In this document: positions 60,508 to 64,000 of the stretch, one piece after another
Layout: every line of letters starts with the position of its first letter
Position numbering within the stretch: position 1 is the stretch's first letter
Notes under the pieces: model-generated
What the model was told of the DNA's origin: nothing
Seen by the model: the letters and a program-made list of their open reading frames with translations, nothing else
The model's database searches: none
Source of the DNA: Kuafuiihalomonas phototrophica
GTDB lineage: Bacteria > Myxococcota > Kuafuiibacteriia > Kuafuiibacteriales > Kuafuiibacteriaceae
DNA: 64,000 nt
Direction: 5' to 3'
Assembly: GCA_031800475.1 (NCBI GenBank)
Contig: DAPKRQ010000152.1
Location: 1-64,000 of the forward strand
Made by a program: the position numbers and the translations under genes

Positions 60508-61803
60508 TCAGTGGACCTGTGCGAGCCGGCGGACCTCGATCTCGAACGGAAGAATCTCGAGGGCGCGCTGATAGCGCTCGACGAGCTCGGCCTGGTCCCG
60601 TGCCCCGAGCAGCAGGTTCGCCAGCTCGTAGCTGTAGCTGTCCTGACGCGACAGGTCCTCCAGTCGAATTCCCTCGTCCACGAGCACCCGCAGCTCGCTT
60701 TCGGGCATCTCCGCGCGGAGTCGCTCCACGTCGTCGACGTGGGGCACCCGCTGGACGAAGCCATCTTCGAAGACGCGCAGCATGAAATGAGCGGCCACGT
60801 TGTACCCACCTGCCTTCTCCATCGGCCGGGGTTTGCGTCCCAACGCGACCGACACCATGGTGTTGAAATGGCTGATTCCGTGAACCCGTTCAAAAACGCC
60901 CGCGTGGGACTGAGAGCAACGCGGATTGATCTCGAGCAAGTACACCTGGTCGGCGGTGCGGTCGTAGAAGAATTCGATGTTGAACACCGTGTGGTCCAGG
61001 CCAATCTTGGCCAGCGCCCGCCGGGCCACGTCAATCATGCGGTGCTGGACCTCCAGCGGGAGTGACGAAGGGTACTCGTATCGTGACAACGACGAGCGAT
61101 CGGAGCCTCGCACCGAATCGACGAATCCGTACCCAACCACGTTACCGTCCAAAACGTAGCCTTCCAGGGTACACTGGGCGCCGGCTAGTGGCGTTTCGGC
61201 CAGACAAGACTCTTGCATCTGCACCAGCTCCATCGGGCCACCGAACTGCTCCATCACGTAGCGAAATCCGGAGTTTATCTTCTCGATGTGCTTCCGTATC
61301 TGGCGCATCGCAGACTCGAAACCGCTCTTGCTGTTGATGCGGAACGCGAGAAAAGATCGAAACGACTTGATCGGCTTCACCCAAAACGGCGGCGGAAAGT
61401 CGATCGACTCGAACGCATCGTCATCGAAGGGGTCGAACGCGCGAAACTGTGGGATGTTATCCGGAATGACCTTTTGCTGCTCCAACCGACTCCAATACTT
61501 GTGCTCGCACGCCAAGACCGACTGAAGCGAGGGACCTCGAAGACCGAAGCGCTCGTTCAGGATCGGAACCATGGTGGTGCCCGGATAGTCGTAGAAGCTA
61601 CAGATCCCGTCGACCTTACCGACCCGCTCGATGTTCCGGGTCGCTCGGTCCAACAGCCCGGATACGTCGATCTCGTCTCCGCGGAGTTCGCCATAATCCA
61701 CCGCGGAGTAGAAATCGCACTCGGAAGCCAGCGGAATCCGCTCCAGCACCTGCCGGTTGAACTCGTCCATACCCACGACGAATATGCTCTTTCGATCGCT
61801 CAT
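60508..61803 (-). CDS. ATP-grasp ligase-like protein
   Basis: A 431-residue ATP-grasp enzyme resembling carbamoyl-phosphate-synthase-L/biotin-carboxylase-type and peptide-ligase members. The N-terminal 100 residues form the pre-ATP-grasp domain (SIFVVGMDEFNRQVLERIP). The ATP-binding lobe carries FWVKPIKSFRS near 145, and the catalytic lobe has NIEFFYD and LLEINPRCSQS near 280-300. Its carboxylate and amine substrates are unknown. The ATG at 61803 has GAGGGAG a few bases upstream. It starts 9 bases after the S15-type hydrolase stop, so they are one transcript. Confidence 0.82.
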   Translation of the reverse strand: MSDRKSIFVVGMDEFNRQVLERIPLASECDFYSAVDYGELRGDEIDVSGLLDRATRNIERVGKVDGICSFYDYPGTTMVPILNERFGLRGPSLQSVLACEHKYWSRLEQQKVIPDNIPQFRAFDPFDDDAFESIDFPPPFWVKPIKSFRSFLAFRINSKSGFESAMRQIRKHIEKINSGFRYVMEQFGGPMELVQMQESCLAETPLAGAQCTLEGYVLDGNVVGYGFVDSVRGSDRSSLSRYEYPSSLPLEVQHRMIDVARRALAKIGLDHTVFNIEFFYDRTADQVYLLEINPRCSQSHAGVFERVHGISHFNTMVSVALGRKPRPMEKAGGYNVAAHFMLRVFEDGFVQRVPHVDDVERLRAEMPESELRVLVDEGIRLEDLSRQDSYSYELANLLLGARDQAELVERYQRALEILPFEIEVRRLAQVH

Positions 61804-61812
61804 CACACTCCC

Positions 61813-63810
61813 TCAGATCAGGTCTCGTGGAACGATCTCGTTCCAGCTCTTGGAAAAGATGCGGCTGTCGCCTTCGTACGCATCCAGCGTAGCGCTCAGG
61901 CGAAAATGGGTCCGGGTCGAGGTCAAGACGGTCCGAGTCGAGGTCTGGGTCCGCCATTCCCCCCGGCGAAAATGGCGAGACGCCGACACTTCTCCTCGCA
62001 CGGTGTCGTACCGATAATTCCGGTAAGAATAGCGCTCGGTCACTTTTCGACAAACCTCCCAATCGATGTGGTCCAACCGAAATCGCATGTCGTCGTTGAT
62101 CACCTGCAGCATGGACTCGTTGGTGGCGAGATTGTGCTGCACCGTCCACTCGCGGTGAGCCGGCTCCAACAAGGTCCATCGAAGCGAGTTTGGCCGACCG
62201 TTCGGACTGGGGAACGGCCTGAGCGCTTCGTCGCCGGGAGCTGAAGTGCGGATCGGAAGAACGATGGTGCTCTTGCCCGTTCGAACGCGAATGGTCACCG
62301 GTTCGGGCGAAGGCCAGATCAAAGGCCAGTACGAGGTCGAGATCGCCACCCGCACCCGGTTGCCCGCCGGAAAGCGCTGGGCGATGTGGTTCAGCGGTAC
62401 GCGAACCCGCTCCCACCGTCCGGGCTCGAAGGGCCGCGGAAACTCCCTCGACTCGCGGTGGGTCAGATTCAGCACCCCGTATGTCACGCGCGAAACGGAA
62501 CCGCCGGGGGCAATGTCCGACAAGCGCACAGCGACCATGGCCACCGGTTTGTCCACGGTCAGCTCGAGCTCGGCCACGGGCATTCCCAAAACCTCCAGCG
62601 GCTCCTCCAGCACCGGCCCATCGAACACCAACGCACCGCCATCTTCTTCTCGTTGATCGAAGGGAAGGTCCGTGTCTCCCGCATACGAATACCACTTTCC
62701 GGCAAACAGACCGACACTGAGTGGACTTTGGACCCATACTTCTTCTTCGTCGCAGGCCGTCCCCTGGCCCATCTCGATCCCCCGCACCGAGAGTGGAAAG
62801 GCATGCTCGGTCACCCGGGGGCTCGGCCAGCTCGATTCGGCGACCCATCTGCCCGGGCGCGAGGGTGTGAGTGGTGAAGTGGAGTCTTGCATCCACACTC
62901 GGAGGGCCGGCTCTCGATCGATGCCCGTGTCCAGGCCTTTGAGCCAGCGGTCCCACCACCGGACGCACTCTTCCAAAAAGCCGATGGGCTCCCCCACGTC
63001 GGTCATGTGGGGGTACTTGTGGCCCCAAGCACCGATGAGACCCTTGACCGGTCCGGGAAGGTTTCGAACCAAGCGAAATACGGTGTTGCTGTAGCCGTCG
63101 GCCCACCCGCTCACGGCGTAGACCGGAACCCGCACTTTCTCGTAGTCCTCGCAGATCGACGCGTGCTTCCAATACTCATCTCGGCGTTGATGCTGGAGCC
63201 ACGTGTGGATCCACAGGCCGCTGCCCTGCAGCCGCTCCAGCCATTGGTCCCGCCAACCATCCCCAACCAGCATCGGATCCGGCGGACAGCTGTTGTAGGC
63301 GAACATGTTCGACGCCCACGACAGGTTATCGGTCAGCATCGCCCCGCCCATGTAGTGCACATCATCGGCGAACCGGTCGTCCGAGGAACACACGCTGACC
63401 ACGCATTTGAGCTCCGGCGGTTGGCGGGCCGCCAACATCAGGCCGTTGAAGCCGCCCCAAGACAGGCCGAACATTCCCACCTGTCCGTCGCACCACGGCT
63501 GGGAGGCAATCCACCGCAACACCTCGATGCCGTCGTCCAGTTCCTGCGGCAGGTACTCGTCCCGCAAGACACCTTCCGAATTCCCGCTTCCACGCAGGTC
63601 GACCCGCACCGAGGCGTAACCGTGTTCGGCAAAGAACGGATGAATTTGGGCATCCCGCAGCGCCGTGAAGTCGCGGTGTCGATATGGAATGTATTCCAAG
63701 ATGGCCGGTACGGGCTCACCATGGATGGGCCGCCAGATTCGAGCGGAGAGGTGACATCCGTCCGACATGGGGATCCGCACGTGGGCGTGCTCTTCGATCG
63801 GTACCGCCAT
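61813..63810 (-). CDS. CocE/NonD-type S15 hydrolase
   Basis: A 665-residue alpha/beta-hydrolase of the S15 X-Pro dipeptidyl-peptidase/cocaine-esterase type. Ser117 is in GLSWGG, the acid in SGWADGYS near 245 and the His in GAWGHKYPH near 277. The C-terminal half (about 340-660) is the jelly-roll domain of this family. No signal peptide. It is an acyl ester or peptide hydrolase and is cotranscribed with an ATP-grasp ligase. Confidence 0.88.
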   Translation of the reverse strand: MAVPIEEHAHVRIPMSDGCHLSARIWRPIHGEPVPAILEYIPYRHRDFTALRDAQIHPFFAEHGYASVRVDLRGSGNSEGVLRDEYLPQELDDGIEVLRWIASQPWCDGQVGMFGLSWGGFNGLMLAARQPPELKCVVSVCSSDDRFADDVHYMGGAMLTDNLSWASNMFAYNSCPPDPMLVGDGWRDQWLERLQGSGLWIHTWLQHQRRDEYWKHASICEDYEKVRVPVYAVSGWADGYSNTVFRLVRNLPGPVKGLIGAWGHKYPHMTDVGEPIGFLEECVRWWDRWLKGLDTGIDREPALRVWMQDSTSPLTPSRPGRWVAESSWPSPRVTEHAFPLSVRGIEMGQGTACDEEEVWVQSPLSVGLFAGKWYSYAGDTDLPFDQREEDGGALVFDGPVLEEPLEVLGMPVAELELTVDKPVAMVAVRLSDIAPGGSVSRVTYGVLNLTHRESREFPRPFEPGRWERVRVPLNHIAQRFPAGNRVRVAISTSYWPLIWPSPEPVTIRVRTGKSTIVLPIRTSAPGDEALRPFPSPNGRPNSLRWTLLEPAHREWTVQHNLATNESMLQVINDDMRFRLDHIDWEVCRKVTERYSYRNYRYDTVRGEVSASRHFRRGEWRTQTSTRTVLTSTRTHFRLSATLDAYEGDSRIFSKSWNEIVPRDLI

Positions 63811-63855
63811 GAGCGGCTCGTAGCATGGCCGCTTGGCCCGGTCAGCGTTCTCAGC

Positions 63856-64000
63856 TCAGCGGCCGGCGGCCCGACCGACGAATTCCCATACGGCCCGGTG
63901 CACTCGGGCAAAGCCGATTCCGGACGGGATCAGGTCCACCGGCCCAGGCCAAGTCCACGCATCGAGATCGCTGCGAAAATCTGCGGGAAGCGCTACCGTA
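63856..64000 (-). CDS. C-terminal part of a gene cut by the window edge
   Basis: The last 48 codons of an open frame that enters from beyond 64000 and stops at 63856 (TGA). The translation ends WEFVGRAAGR and contains AWTWPGPVDLIPSG; too little remains to assign a family. It lies 45 bases upstream of the S15-type gene on the same strand. Confidence 0.5.
   Translation of the reverse strand, partial: TVALPADFRSDLDAWTWPGPVDLIPSGIGFARVHRAVWEFVGRAAGR

Noticed and set aside
57741..61034. Frame open over 1097 codons as one long glycosyltransferase protein
   Set aside because: Only the part from 58961 downstream has homology; the upstream part is antisense to the GH1 and ATP-grasp region.
1..64000. 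CRISPR arrays, tRNA or rRNA genes, insertion sequences
   Set aside because: No regularly spaced repeats, cloverleaf-like sequences, rRNA cores or transposase motifs were seen; the two tandem repeats found are local gene-end duplications.

Overview
The window is a GC-rich (roughly two-thirds G+C by eye), densely packed bacterial chromosome segment with about 57 protein genes, no RNA genes, no insertion sequence, no CRISPR array and no prophage. Short intergenic gaps, many GTG starts, 4-base gene overlaps, FHA-domain regulators, a sigma-54 enhancer-binding protein, an AgmX/PglI-like C-terminal domain and several lipoproteins all point to a myxobacterium-like deltaproteobacterial lineage (Myxococcota, Bradymonadota or similar). 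That placement is inference; no marker gene settles it.

Layout. 0.2-2.3 kb: a fusion of a decayed endonuclease/exonuclease/phosphatase (EEP) domain with an endonuclease I-type nuclease. 2.3-9.0 kb (minus): aldehyde dehydrogenase, then the complete tyrosine/homogentisate route (hmgA, hppD, maiA, fah) behind an unknown helical protein. 9.0-13.8 kb (plus): dipeptidyl peptidase IV, sugar-kinase-like phosphotransferase, HIT protein and EEP hydrolase in one tight run, then a thiolase. 15.2-22.1 kb: a membrane glycosyltransferase facing a three-gene heavy-metal-type RND efflux operon. 22.1-27.5 kb: leucyl aminopeptidase, valS, greB and ruvX. 27.5-32.5 kb: a TPR-like secreted protein, a DsbD-N lipoprotein, a tandem 101-bp repeat, RNase Z and an FHA-Fis protein. 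32.6-40.3 kb: hisS, mrp, argS, a porin-like protein, a Sua5-type tsaC, a small membrane protein and a DUF427 protein.

40.3-43.9 kb is the most interesting block. A sigma-54 activator with an FHA sensor domain sits between two exported-protein genes (a lipoprotein and an AgmX-C-like protein). Each of these has a GG-N10-GC sigma-54 promoter and GACACGG/CCGTGTC dyads upstream. A 54-bp near-palindrome lies between the activator gene and the second target. This looks like a self-contained regulon whose signal and output are unknown.

44-51 kb: alpha/beta hydrolase, STAS-like protein, icd, glgC, an SLC13-type transporter and a cysteine-rich lipoprotein. 51-54.8 kb: nrdA and nrdB with NrdR-type boxes, a leader hairpin and an intergenic terminator. 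54.8-64 kb: a degenerate Cu/Zn-SOD-like protein, a stress-protein-like gene, a CaCA exchanger, a lipid-type glycosyltransferase divergent from a GH1 glycosidase with a triplicated 3' end, and an ATP-grasp ligase downstream of an S15/CocE-type hydrolase.

Most of the window is housekeeping (aminoacyl-tRNA synthetases, nucleotide reduction, tRNA modification, TCA, glycogen). The accessory signal is concentrated in the sigma-54/FHA block, the nuclease fusion, the ATP-grasp/S15 pair and the decayed enzymes.
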